DNA of 64,000 nucleotides, taken from an uncultured Caulobacter sp. (lineage in GTDB: Bacteria; Pseudomonadota; Alphaproteobacteria; Caulobacterales; Caulobacteraceae). Where the stretch lies: contig CAJYMH010000011.1 in NCBI GenBank assembly GCA_913776195.1, forward strand, positions 40,842-104,841, in the 5' to 3' direction. A program made the position numbers and the translations under genes. Below, in pieces: positions 7,687 through 17,139 of the stretch (position 1 is the stretch's first letter; each line of letters begins with the position of its first letter). The notes under the pieces were generated by a model. That model made no database searches and was not told the origin of the DNA. It was given only the letters and a program-made list of their open reading frames with translations.

Positions 7687-9933
7687 ATGCTGACCAGATT
7701 ACTTGCCTCCGTCGCCTTCGGCGCCGTCGCCACCGCGGCCTTCGCGACGCCCAACATCGTTCCGGCCCCGGCGGAGGTGGTCTCCGCCGCCGGAACCTTC
7801 GAATGGAAGAACGGGGCAGGCATCGCGGTCTCGGCCGGCGACGAGGGCGCGCGGTTCGCAGCCCAACAGTTGTCCGACCTCTTGAAGCGTGGCCGGAACC
7901 TCGATGCGCCGCTGGTGGGGCAGGGCGGTTCGGTCCGCTTCGTGCGCGCGCCGGGCATGGCCAGGGAAAGCTATGACCTGACCGTGGGCGGGCAGGGGGC
8001 CGTGATCACAGCCAGCGACGACGCGGGTCTGCTGTATGGCGCCATGAGCCTGTGGCAGATGACCCAGGCTGCGCCGGGCAAGGGCTCCGCCGTCATCGAG
8101 GAAGTCGCCATCAAGGACGGCCCGCGCTTCGCCTGGCGGGGCCTGATGGTGGACAGCGCCCGCCACTTCCAGTCGGTGGAGTGGATCAAGGGCATGATTG
8201 ACCGCATGTCGGTCTACAAGTTCAACACCCTTCACTGGCATCTGGTGGACGACCAGGGCTGGCGCATCGAGATCAAGAAATACCCGAAGTTGACCGAGGT
8301 CGGCGCCTGGCGCATCCCGGCGGGCGAGGCGGGAAAGGCCGGCAAGTACGGCGGCTTCTACACCCAGGACGAGATCCGCGAGGTGGTCGCCTACGCCGCC
8401 AAGCGCAACATCACGATCGTGCCGGAGATCGAAACGCCGGGTCACGCCCACGCGCCCATCGTCGCCTATCCGCAGCTGGGCTCGGCGCCGACGCCGCCGA
8501 CGCAGACGTCGGGCGACTGGGGCGTCTTCCCGTACCTGTACAACACCGACGACAGCACCTTCACCTTCCTGACGGACGTGCTGGACGAGGTCATGGCCCT
8601 GTTTCCGTCGACCTACATCCATGTGGGCGGCGACGAGGCGGTGAAGGACCAGTGGAAGGCCAGCCCCGCCATCCAGGCCAAGATCAAGGAACTGGGTCTA
8701 AAGGACGAGCATGAGCTGCAGAGCTGGTTCATCCAGCGGCTGGGCAAGCATCTGTCGTCCAAGGGCCGCCGCCTGATCGGCTGGGATGAAATCCTGGAGG
8801 GCGGCCTGGCGCCGGACGCCACGGTGATGTCATGGCGTGGGATCGACGGCGCCATCGCCGCCGCGCGGGCCGGACACGACACGGTGCTGTCGCCGCATCC
8901 GACCCTGTACTTCGACAACCGCCAGAGCACCTCGCCGGACGAGGCGCCCGGGCGTGGTGCGGTGATCAGCCTGGCGGAGGTCTATGGCTTCAACCCGGCG
9001 CCGGACGCCCTGACGGAGGCGGAGCGCAAGCACGTGCTGGGCGTGCAGGCGAACCTGTGGGCCGAGCACATGCGCACCCAGGATCGGGTGACGGCGCAGG
9101 CCTTCCCCCGCGCGGCGGCCCTGGCCGAAGTGGCCTGGACGCCGGAGAAGCGCCGGAGCTGGAAGGGCTTTCTGGACCGCCTGCCGGGTGAGCTGGCGCG
9201 GCAGAAGGCGCTGGGCGTCGGCTACAACGCCGTATCGCTGCAGGCGCAAGCGATGATCGACCGCGTGGACGGCAAGCTGACGGCGACCCTGAAGTCGCCG
9301 CTGCCGGACGTGGCGGTGCGCTACGCGGTGAACGGGCCGGTGACGGCCGCGTCGCCGCTCTATGACAAGCCGCTGACCCTGGCGGAGGGGGCGAAGCTTA
9401 CGGCGGCGACCTTCATCGGCGACCAGTCGTTGGGCGCGCCGAAGACCTGGACCGCGACAGACAAGGGCGCGCGTTTCCGCGTCAGCCAGCAGCTGAAGAT
9501 GTGCAGCGACAAGCTGGTCTTGAACCTGGAGGACGACGCGCCGCCCAGGGGTGACCGCAAGCTGTTCCTGATCGACGTGATGGAGCCGTGCTGGGCGTGG
9601 CGGGACGTGGATCTGACAGGCGTGAACGGCATCGAGCTGTCGGTGGGGCAGGTGCCGTTCAACTTCCAGATCGGCGCGGCCAAGGACGAGATCAAGTTCC
9701 GCCCGCCCGTGTCGCCGGCCGGCGAGTTCGAGGTTCGAGCCGGCGGTTGCGATGGCGCGGTGGTGGCGACCCTGCCGCTGGCCCCGGCCGTAAATAATCC
9801 GAAAGTGACCAAGCTGACCGCGCCGCTGAGGGCGACGGTCGGGCGCAAGGACCTGTGCTTCACCTACACCGCGCGCGGCGTCGATCCGATGTGGACCATC
9901 GACAGCGTGCAGCTTGTGACCGCGAAAGAGTAG
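7687..9933 (+). CDS. hexA: Beta-N-acetylhexosaminidase, GH20
   Basis: A 748-residue exported enzyme that releases GlcNAc from chitin oligomers in the periplasm or at the surface. Residues 1-20 are a signal peptide (ends AAFA). An N-terminal GH20b-like domain (to about 140) leads into the catalytic barrel. The hallmark HVGGDE carries the catalytic pair Asp316-Glu317, and NTLHWHLVDDQGWR is another conserved GH20 stretch. A beta-rich C-terminal region follows after about 510. The start is placed at the signal peptide although the frame is open far upstream. No clear Shine-Dalgarno is seen; a terminator-like hairpin sits in that place. Only 3 bases separate it from the PTS gene. Confidence 0.93.
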   Translation: MLTRLLASVAFGAVATAAFATPNIVPAPAEVVSAAGTFEWKNGAGIAVSAGDEGARFAAQQLSDLLKRGRNLDAPLVGQGGSVRFVRAPGMARESYDLTVGGQGAVITASDDAGLLYGAMSLWQMTQAAPGKGSAVIEEVAIKDGPRFAWRGLMVDSARHFQSVEWIKGMIDRMSVYKFNTLHWHLVDDQGWRIEIKKYPKLTEVGAWRIPAGEAGKAGKYGGFYTQDEIREVVAYAAKRNITIVPEIETPGHAHAPIVAYPQLGSAPTPPTQTSGDWGVFPYLYNTDDSTFTFLTDVLDEVMALFPSTYIHVGGDEAVKDQWKASPAIQAKIKELGLKDEHELQSWFIQRLGKHLSSKGRRLIGWDEILEGGLAPDATVMSWRGIDGAIAAARAGHDTVLSPHPTLYFDNRQSTSPDEAPGRGAVISLAEVYGFNPAPDALTEAERKHVLGVQANLWAEHMRTQDRVTAQAFPRAAALAEVAWTPEKRRSWKGFLDRLPGELARQKALGVGYNAVSLQAQAMIDRVDGKLTATLKSPLPDVAVRYAVNGPVTAASPLYDKPLTLAEGAKLTAATFIGDQSLGAPKTWTATDKGARFRVSQQLKMCSDKLVLNLEDDAPPRGDRKLFLIDVMEPCWAWRDVDLTGVNGIELSVGQVPFNFQIGAAKDEIKFRPPVSPAGEFEVRAGGCDGAVVATLPLAPAVNNPKVTKLTAPLRATVGRKDLCFTYTARGVDPMWTIDSVQLVTAKE

Positions 9934-9936
9934 CTT

Positions 9937-12450
9937 ATGGCCGACCTCGTCCTCCTCGCGCCCCTCAAGGGGTGGATCGCGCCGCTGGACGAAACGCCCG
10001 ACCCGGTCTTCGCCGAGCGGATGATGGGCGACGGCGTGGCCATCGACCCGACGGACGGGACGCTGCATGCGCCGTGCGATGGAGAGGTGGTCAACATCCA
10101 CCGGGCCCGGCACGCGCTGACCATCCGCTCGAAGGAGGGGGTCGAGGTGCTGATGCATCTGGGCCTGGAGACCGTGGCGCTGGACGGCGAAGGGTTCGAG
10201 GTTCTGGTGTCCGAGGGCCAGGCGGTGAAGGCGGCCCAGCCGCTGGTGCGCTTCGACCTGGACCTGCTGGCGCAGAGGGCCAAGAGCCTGATCACGCCGG
10301 TGATCGTCGCCAATGGCGAGCTGTTCGCCATATCGACCCGGCAGGTGAATCGCGAGATCGAGGTCGGTGAGCCGCTGCTGGTCCTGCGCCGTTCAGACAG
10401 CGCGCTTGAGGTCGCGGCGCCAGGCGGCCCTGTCGCCAGTCGCGGCCTGACCGTGCCGCTGGCCCATGGTCTGCACGCCCGTCCGGCCGCGCGCATCGCC
10501 GCCGAGGCCAAGGGGTTCGAGGCCGAGGTGTTCATCAGCGCCCTGAACCGCCGGGCCAGCGCCCGCAGCCCGGTTGGGATCATGTCGCTGGCCATCCGTC
10601 ATGGCGACGCGATCACCGTCAGCGCCGAGGGCGCGGACGCCGAGGCCGCGGTGTTCGCGGTGGCGGGCCTGATCGAGGGCGGCATGGGGGAGGCGGGGGC
10701 GGCGCCCATGGCTGAGCCTGTCGCGGCCCCCGCGCCGAAGCCGAGAGGCAAGCCGGCGGACGGGGCGTTGCGCGGGGTGACCGCCTCGCCCGGCCTGGCC
10801 ATCGGTCGGGCCGTGCCGCTGACCGCTCGCCAGATCGTGGTGGAGGAGCAGGGTCAGGGGGCGGAGCTGGAGGACGACGCCCTGTCGGCGGCCCTGGCGT
10901 CTGTCCGCGCCCGCATCGAGGAGAACGCCCAGAGCGGCGATGCGGCGCGGCGCGCCATCCTGTCGGCGCATGCGGCGTTCCTGGACGACCCCGAACTGGT
11001 CGCCGCCGCGCGCCGCCTGACCGACGCGGGCAAGAGCGCGGGCTTCGCCTGGCGCAAGGCCGTGGGCGGCTATGTGGACGTCCTGAAGAGTCTGGGCGAC
11101 CGGCGCATGGCCGAGCGGGTGGACGATCTGCTGGACCTGGAGCGGCAGGTGCTGCTGACTCTGGCGGGCGAAGACCCGGAGGGGGCGCTCGATCTGCCGC
11201 CGGACGCGATCCTGCTGGCCGATGAGATGCTGCCGTCTCAGCTTATGGCGCTGAAGCCGGGACAGGCGGCGGGGTTCTGCACTGCGCGGGGCGGCCCGAC
11301 GTCGCACGTGGCGATCCTGGCGGCGGCCATGGGATTGCCGGCCATCGTGGCGGCGGGCGAGGGCGTTCTGGCGGTGACCAAAGGGACGGCCCTGATCCTG
11401 GACGCGGACGCCGGACTGCTGCGCGTCGCGCCGGACGCGCGGGCGCTGGAGGCGGCGCAGACGACCCTGGCGACGCGCCAGCAGCGCCGAGCGGCGGCGC
11501 AGGCGGCGGCGAAGGAAGCCTGCCGCATGAGCGACGGCGCGCGGATCGAGGTGTTCGCCAATGTCGGCAGCCTGAAGGACGCTCAGAACGCGCTGGCGGC
11601 GGGGGCGGAGGGCAGCGGTCTGCTGCGCACGGAGTTCCTGTTCCTGGAGCGCGACACGCCGCCGGATGAGGCGGAGCAGGCGGCGCGTTACCAGGCCATC
11701 GCCGACGCGCTGGAGGGGCGGCCGCTGGTGATCCGCACCCTGGACATCGGGGCCGACAAGCCGGCGCCCTATCTGCCCATGCCGGCGGAGGAGAATCCCG
11801 CCCTGGGCCTGCGCGGGGTGCGCATCGGTCTGTGGCGGCCGGCGATCCTCAAGACCCAGTTACGGGCGATCCTGTCGGTGAAGCCGCTGGGCCAATGCAA
11901 GATCATGCTGCCGATGGTCAGCGGAGTGGACGAGCTGCGCGCCGTCCGCGCCTTGCTGGACGAGGTGAAGCGCGAGCTTGGCGTGACCGGGACAGTCGAG
12001 CTGGGCGTCATGGTCGAGACCCCGGCGGCGGCGGTGATGGCCGACGCCCTGGCGACCGAGGCGGACTTCCTGTCCATCGGCACCAACGACCTGACGCAGT
12101 ACGTGCTGGCCATGGACCGGGGCAATCCGGAGCTGGCGGCGCGCATCGACGCGCTGGACCCGGCGGTGCTTCGCCTGATCGCCCAAACGACGGCAGGGGC
12201 GCAAAAGCACGGGCGCTGGGTCGGGGTTTGCGGAGGCCTGGCCTCCGACCTCGCCGCGGCGCCGATCCTGATCGGGCTTGGGGTGACAGAGCTGTCGGCC
12301 ACGGCGGCGGTCGTGCCGGAGCTGAAGGCCTTGATCCGCACCCTTGATCCCGCCAGCTGTCGCGCTCTGGCGGCCGAGGCCCTGAACCAGACCACGGCGC
12401 AGGACGTGCGTGGGCTCGTCAAACATTTCTCGCCGGAGATGGCCGCATGA
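9937..12450 (+). CDS. nagF: Fused PTS protein EIIA-HPr-EI for GlcNAc
   Basis: An 837-residue cytoplasmic phosphocarrier with three PTS parts in one chain. The EIIA-Glc-type domain has phospho-His74 in VLMHLGLETV. HPr has His180 in HGLHARPAA. Enzyme I has phospho-His457 in GGPTSHVAI, the PEP-site motif GTNDLTQYVLAMDRGN and VCGGLASD near the active-site Cys. It passes phosphate from PEP to the membrane IIBC protein encoded next. Its stop overlaps the start of that gene as ATGA. The same fusion is known from Caulobacter and other GlcNAc-PTS loci. Confidence 0.95.
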   Translation: MADLVLLAPLKGWIAPLDETPDPVFAERMMGDGVAIDPTDGTLHAPCDGEVVNIHRARHALTIRSKEGVEVLMHLGLETVALDGEGFEVLVSEGQAVKAAQPLVRFDLDLLAQRAKSLITPVIVANGELFAISTRQVNREIEVGEPLLVLRRSDSALEVAAPGGPVASRGLTVPLAHGLHARPAARIAAEAKGFEAEVFISALNRRASARSPVGIMSLAIRHGDAITVSAEGADAEAAVFAVAGLIEGGMGEAGAAPMAEPVAAPAPKPRGKPADGALRGVTASPGLAIGRAVPLTARQIVVEEQGQGAELEDDALSAALASVRARIEENAQSGDAARRAILSAHAAFLDDPELVAAARRLTDAGKSAGFAWRKAVGGYVDVLKSLGDRRMAERVDDLLDLERQVLLTLAGEDPEGALDLPPDAILLADEMLPSQLMALKPGQAAGFCTARGGPTSHVAILAAAMGLPAIVAAGEGVLAVTKGTALILDADAGLLRVAPDARALEAAQTTLATRQQRRAAAQAAAKEACRMSDGARIEVFANVGSLKDAQNALAAGAEGSGLLRTEFLFLERDTPPDEAEQAARYQAIADALEGRPLVIRTLDIGADKPAPYLPMPAEENPALGLRGVRIGLWRPAILKTQLRAILSVKPLGQCKIMLPMVSGVDELRAVRALLDEVKRELGVTGTVELGVMVETPAAAVMADALATEADFLSIGTNDLTQYVLAMDRGNPELAARIDALDPAVLRLIAQTTAGAQKHGRWVGVCGGLASDLAAAPILIGLGVTELSATAAVVPELKALIRTLDPASCRALAAEALNQTTAQDVRGLVKHFSPEMAA

Positions 12451-14147
12451 AGTCGCCGCTCGAAATCCTGCAGCCCCTGGGCCGGGCGCTGATGCTGCCC
12501 ATCGCGGTCCTGCCGATCGCGGGGCTGCTGCTGCGGCTGGGTCAGCCGGACCTGCTGAACATCCCGTTCGTGGCGGCGGCGGGGGACGCGATCTTCGCGC
12601 ACCTGGGCCTGCTGTTCGCGGTGGGCGTGGCCGTGGGTCTGGCGCGGGAGAACAACGGGGCGGCGGGGCTGGCGGGGCTGGTCGGATTCCTGATCGCCAC
12701 CGAGGGTGCGAAGGTGCTGCTGCATGTGCCCGCCGACATCACCGGCGATCTGGCCGTGGCGGCGTTCAAGGCCAAGGCCATCGCCAAGCTGGCGGTGCCG
12801 ATAGGCATTCTCAGCGGAGTGCTGGGCGGACTGTTCTACAACCGGTTCTCGACTATCAAGCTGCCGGAATATCTGGCCTTCTTCGGCGGGCGGCGGTTCG
12901 TGCCCATCGTCAGCGGCTTTGCGGGCCTGGGCGTCGCCCTGGCCGTGGGGCTGGGGTACGACGCGGTGAACGGCGGCATGGACGGGCTGAGCCGGGCCAT
13001 CGTCAGTTCGGGCGAGATCGGGCTGTTCGTTTATGGCGCGCTGAATCGGCTGCTGATCGTCACCGGCCTGCACCACATCCTCAACAACATCGCCTGGTTC
13101 ATCGTCGGCGATTTCAACGGGGCGACCGGGGACATCAAGCGGTTCTTCGCGGGCGATCCGACGGCGGGCGGATTCCAGGCTGGCTTCTTCCCGGTGATGA
13201 TGTTCGGCCTGCCGGCGGCGTGCCTGGCCATGTACCATGCGGCCCGGCCGGAGCGCCGCAAGGCGGTGGGCGGCATGCTGTTCTCCATGGCGCTGACCGC
13301 GTTCCTCACCGGTGTGACCGAACCCATCGAGTTCAGCTTCATGTTCCTGGCCCCAGCGCTGTACGCGATCCACGCGGTGCTGACCGGCGCGGGCATGGCG
13401 CTGATGGACGTGTTGGGCGTGCGGCTGGGCTTCGGCTTCTCGGCCGGGCTGTTCGACTATGTGCTGAACTTCGGCAAGGCGACCAAGCCGCTGATGCTGC
13501 TGCCCATCGGGGCGGCCTATGCGGCGGTCTATTACTTCGCGTTCCGCTGGGCGATCGCCAAGTTCGACCTGAAGACTCCGGGCCGCGAGCCGGAAGGCGA
13601 GATCGCCCTGGACGCCAGTGTGGCTTCAAGCGGCGGGCGTGGAGCGGACTTCACCGCCGCCCTGGGCGGAGCGGGGAATCTGGTCTCGGTCGACGCCTGC
13701 ACCACGCGCCTGCGCCTGATCGTAAACAGCCAGAAGGCGGTGGACGAGGTGCGGCTGAAGGCCCTGGGCGCACGCGGGATCGTGCGGCCGTCGGACAAGG
13801 CGCTGCAGGTGGTGCTCGGACCCATCGCCGATGCGGTGGCCAGCGAAATCCGCGCGGCCGGCGGCGGGCAGGCCAAGGCCGCCGCGCCCGTGGCCGAGAC
13901 CGCCAAGGTCCCGGTCAGCGAGATCGACGGCGCGCCGTGGCTGAAGGCGCTGGGCGGATCGGACAACATCGGCGAACTGTCGGTGTGCTCCAGCCGTCTG
14001 CGGCTGCGGGTGATCGACGAGGCCAGGGTGGACGAGGCGGCGTTGCGGCGGCTGGGCGCGCGGGGCTTCGCCCGGCCGGCCGGCGCGCTGCATGTGCTGA
14101 TCGGACCCAAGGCTGAAGCGGTGGCCGCAGCGTTGCAAAAGGCCTGA
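12447..14147 (+). CDS. nagE: GlcNAc-specific PTS permease IIC with two IIB domains
   Basis: A 566-residue inner-membrane protein that imports GlcNAc and phosphorylates it to GlcNAc-6-phosphate. Residues 1 to about 370 are the IIC membrane domain (starts PLGRALMLPIAVLPIAGLLL; contains GVTEPIEFSFMFLAP). A normal IIB domain follows with phospho-Cys418 in DACTTRLRL. A second IIB-like domain follows at about 490-566 with Cys514 in VCSSRLRL. Both Cys motifs look intact. The IIA function comes from the preceding fused protein, whose stop overlaps this start. Confidence 0.93.
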   Translation: MKSPLEILQPLGRALMLPIAVLPIAGLLLRLGQPDLLNIPFVAAAGDAIFAHLGLLFAVGVAVGLARENNGAAGLAGLVGFLIATEGAKVLLHVPADITGDLAVAAFKAKAIAKLAVPIGILSGVLGGLFYNRFSTIKLPEYLAFFGGRRFVPIVSGFAGLGVALAVGLGYDAVNGGMDGLSRAIVSSGEIGLFVYGALNRLLIVTGLHHILNNIAWFIVGDFNGATGDIKRFFAGDPTAGGFQAGFFPVMMFGLPAACLAMYHAARPERRKAVGGMLFSMALTAFLTGVTEPIEFSFMFLAPALYAIHAVLTGAGMALMDVLGVRLGFGFSAGLFDYVLNFGKATKPLMLLPIGAAYAAVYYFAFRWAIAKFDLKTPGREPEGEIALDASVASSGGRGADFTAALGGAGNLVSVDACTTRLRLIVNSQKAVDEVRLKALGARGIVRPSDKALQVVLGPIADAVASEIRAAGGGQAKAAAPVAETAKVPVSEIDGAPWLKALGGSDNIGELSVCSSRLRLRVIDEARVDEAALRRLGARGFARPAGALHVLIGPKAEAVAAALQKA

Positions 14148-14150
14148 TCC

Positions 14151-15221
14151 GTGGCGGGGCGGCTGATCTCGCTGGACGTGCTGCGCGGCCTGACCGTGAT
14201 CGGTATGATCCTCGTCAATTCAGCGGCTTACGTGCACTACGTGAACGGCTTTCCAGCCTATCCGGCGCTGATGCATTCGGAGTGGGCCGGGCTGACCCTG
14301 GCGGACTGGGTGTTCCCGGCGTTCCTTTTCATGGTCGGGGTCTCCATTCCCATGGCTGCGCAAGGGCGGCCGCCGAGTGTCGGCAAGATCCTGGCGCGCA
14401 GCGGGCGGCTGATCCTGATCGGGCTGGTACTGACCAACCTGTACTGGCTGGCGGATATGGAGGCTTACAGCTTCCGGCCGTTCGGGGTCCTGCAGCGGAT
14501 CGGCCTGGTCTATGCGGCGGTCGCGCTGCTGTTCATGGCGAGCGGCTGGCGGACGCGGGCGGTGGTCGCGGCGGCGGTCCTGATCCTCTACTGGCCGCTG
14601 TGTCTGATCCCGTCGCCGGACGGGACGGCCACCGACATCTGGGCGCGGGGCTATGACTTCGTGGCCTGGTTCGACCGCGCGGTGCTGGGCCGGCACGCCT
14701 ATGTGAAGGGGCCGGCGGGCTATGACCCGGAAGGCGTCCTCAGCACCCTGCCGGCCATCGCCCAGGGGCTGATCGGCTGTCTGGCCGGAGAGTGGCTGCT
14801 GAAGCGGCCGCAGCGGACAGGCGGGCTGGCCCTGGCGGGTGCGGCCATGACGGTTCTAGGCTTGGCCTGGGGCCTGGTGTTTCCGGTGGTGAAGGACATC
14901 TGGACCAGCAGCTATGTCCTGCTGACCAGCGGCCTGACGCTGTTGGCGCTGGCGGCGCTGCATGTGCGGCTGGACGGGCGAAAGATCGGCCGAGGCTGGA
15001 GCATCGCCACGGCCTTCGGCGTCAACGCCATCGCCGCCTATGTGCTGCACTATCTGGCGTCGGTGATGCTGGCGGCGGATGTGATGAAGCTGCCCTACGC
15101 CTGGACCGCGCCGATGATCGGCGGGGCGGCGGCGGCGCTGATCCCGGTGCTGATCTTCGTCGTCCTGAACTGGGCGGCGATGGCGTGGTTGCAGCGCAAG
15201 GGCTGGGTGATCAAGGCCTAG
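14151..15221 (+). CDS. nagX: NagX-like multi-pass membrane protein (COG4299/acyltransferase-like)
   Basis: A 356-residue inner-membrane protein with about ten hydrophobic segments. The N-terminal LISLDVLRGLTVIGMILVN is the signature of the family related to heparan-alpha-glucosaminide N-acetyltransferase. Such proteins recur in proteobacterial GlcNAc loci under the name NagX; their reaction is not settled. It starts with GTG 3 bases after nagE and is the last gene of the operon. Its stop overlaps tail-to-tail with the convergent sulfotransferase gene (CTAG). Confidence 0.8.
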   Translation: MAGRLISLDVLRGLTVIGMILVNSAAYVHYVNGFPAYPALMHSEWAGLTLADWVFPAFLFMVGVSIPMAAQGRPPSVGKILARSGRLILIGLVLTNLYWLADMEAYSFRPFGVLQRIGLVYAAVALLFMASGWRTRAVVAAAVLILYWPLCLIPSPDGTATDIWARGYDFVAWFDRAVLGRHAYVKGPAGYDPEGVLSTLPAIAQGLIGCLAGEWLLKRPQRTGGLALAGAAMTVLGLAWGLVFPVVKDIWTSSYVLLTSGLTLLALAALHVRLDGRKIGRGWSIATAFGVNAIAAYVLHYLASVMLAADVMKLPYAWTAPMIGGAAAALIPVLIFVVLNWAAMAWLQRKGWVIKA

Positions 15222-16921
15222 TAGCCGAGCCCGTGAATGATCGGCGTCAGGCGTTGGCCCATGGGCGCGAGCTCGGCGAAGTACGTCTTCCAGCGCCCCA
15301 CGGAGCGGTCGTTGAGGGGCTCTGTCACCTGGGCGTAGCTGGGGGTCGGGGCGAAGCGGCGGCTCTTGTGGAAGGCCATGCAGGCCGTATCGAAGGGCAG
15401 GCCGACATGGTCGAGCAGGCGGCGGGTCTCTGGCTCCTGCCGGGCCACGAAATCCTCATAGCGTAGCGTGATCCCCAAGTCGTCCAGTTCACGGCCGTAG
15501 TGCGCCGTCAGGTCGGTCATGGCCTGGAAATGCGCGCCGATGGTGTCGATGCGATAGCCGCAACTGAAGCCGTGGGTCAGGTTGTTGGCCATCATCGACA
15601 CGGCCACGTCGAGCGGGTGGCGGACCATGCGGATGATCGGGGCCTGAGGGAAGGCCATGCGGATCAGCGGCAGGTAGACGTCGTTCAGCGGCATCTTGTC
15701 GGTGAAGAACGCCGCGCCCGGCCGGATCACGCCGTACTGGGCGGCGCGGGCGAAATAGTAGTCGCGCAGCATGTCGGCCGCATGTCGATTGTCGGCGGTG
15801 GCGGCCTCCATAAGGCGGGCGGGGAATTTGCCGTCTCCGGGCAGCAGCCGCTCAAGGAAGTCGGGCATTTCGCTGACGAAAGGCAGTTCGCCGCCTGCGG
15901 CCACGCTTGGGTGGCTGGACAGCATCTGTTCGATCATCGTGGTGCCGGAGCGTGGGAAGCCGAGGATGAAGATCGGCTGCGGCTGATCTGTCCGCTTCGA
16001 CGACTTCGGCAGGGCGGCCAGGTTGGCGCGCGTGAAGATGCTCTTGAGGGCCGCGAACTCGCTGGCCACGGCGGCGTGGTCATAGGTCGCCCCGATCTCC
16101 GCCGCGAGGGCTGTCTTAGCTTCCACGAAAGCGGGCCAGGCGTCACGCGGTCGGCCCAGTCGGTCGAGCAGGCGGGCCCGCTCCAGCAGAGCGCCGCCGG
16201 CCAGGGGCTTGGGCGCGGCGTTCAGGAGAGCGAGGGCCTCCTCCGGCCGGTTCTGGCGGGCCAGATAGACGGCGCGGCGCAGGCTGACGTCATGGCCGGT
16301 GCGCTGGGCGGCGGCTTCCGCGCGGTCGAGCAGGGCCTGGGCCTTGTCGAGTTCGCCGCGCACCTCATGGACGCGGGACCAGTCGGCCAGGGTGGCGACG
16401 TTGTCGGGCTCCAGTTCGGCGGCCTGCCGAAAGAGGGGCTCCGCCTCGTCCACGCGGCCCTGCTGCAGCAGATTGGCGGCGAGGTTGGCGAGGACGCCGG
16501 GATGCGGGCCGGCGAGCTCCAGCGCCTTGCGGGTGTGATGCTCGGCGGCGGGCAGATCGTTGCGGGCGGCCAGCAGGGCCGCGAACAGATTGTGGGCGTC
16601 TGGGTTGTTCGGGTCGGCGCGCAGAGCGTCACGGACCGAGGCTTCGGCTTCCGCCATGCGCCCGTGCTTGATCAACAGGGTGACCAGATCGTCGTGGGCC
16701 CAGTCGGCGTCAGGCGCGAGGGCGATGATCTGGCGAAGGGTCGCGGCGGCGGCGTCGATGTCCCCACGCCCTTCCTGCACCAGGCGGCGGATCTCCAGGG
16801 CGTCGACGTCGCGCGGATCGGTCATCAGCCGCGTCTCCGCCGCCCGTTCGGCGCCGGCCAGATCGCCGCGGCCGATGGCTTCACGGCCCTGCTGGACGAG
16901 GGGATTAGCGGCTGGCGACAA
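15218..16921 (-). CDS. TPR-repeat sulfotransferase
   Basis: About 567 residues. The N-terminal half has consecutive tetratricopeptide repeats, for example PNNPDAHNLFAALLAARNDL and the next repeat. The C-terminal half is a sulfotransferase domain with the 5'-phosphosulfate loop GFPRSGTTMIEQML. It presumably moves sulfate from PAPS to an unknown acceptor. The frame is open to 16990 (GTG), but a TTG at 16921 has CGGAG at good spacing and gives an N-terminus (SPAANPLVQQG) that looks typical. The neighbouring sulfate importer suggests, but does not prove, a link in sulfur use. Confidence 0.85.
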   Translation of the reverse strand: MSPAANPLVQQGREAIGRGDLAGAERAAETRLMTDPRDVDALEIRRLVQEGRGDIDAAAATLRQIIALAPDADWAHDDLVTLLIKHGRMAEAEASVRDALRADPNNPDAHNLFAALLAARNDLPAAEHHTRKALELAGPHPGVLANLAANLLQQGRVDEAEPLFRQAAELEPDNVATLADWSRVHEVRGELDKAQALLDRAEAAAQRTGHDVSLRRAVYLARQNRPEEALALLNAAPKPLAGGALLERARLLDRLGRPRDAWPAFVEAKTALAAEIGATYDHAAVASEFAALKSIFTRANLAALPKSSKRTDQPQPIFILGFPRSGTTMIEQMLSSHPSVAAGGELPFVSEMPDFLERLLPGDGKFPARLMEAATADNRHAADMLRDYYFARAAQYGVIRPGAAFFTDKMPLNDVYLPLIRMAFPQAPIIRMVRHPLDVAVSMMANNLTHGFSCGYRIDTIGAHFQAMTDLTAHYGRELDDLGITLRYEDFVARQEPETRRLLDHVGLPFDTACMAFHKSRRFAPTPSYAQVTEPLNDRSVGRWKTYFAELAPMGQRLTPIIHGLGY

Positions 16922-17139
16922 GCGGACTCCGAGATCTATCCAAGTCAGTGGTATCTCAACTTCACCGTGCTGAGGAGCGCTGGCGAACACATCGCGCGAA
17001 AGACCTTTTCCTCAGCTCCCGCCCAGAAAAACTTGATTGTCCAGCTTCGGGGTGGGGATTATCGGCGGACGAGGCTGGGCCATGCCGCAACATGCGGCGG
17101 GGGCTGGCGTTATGACCGTGAACAGGACGCAGCCCGCCC

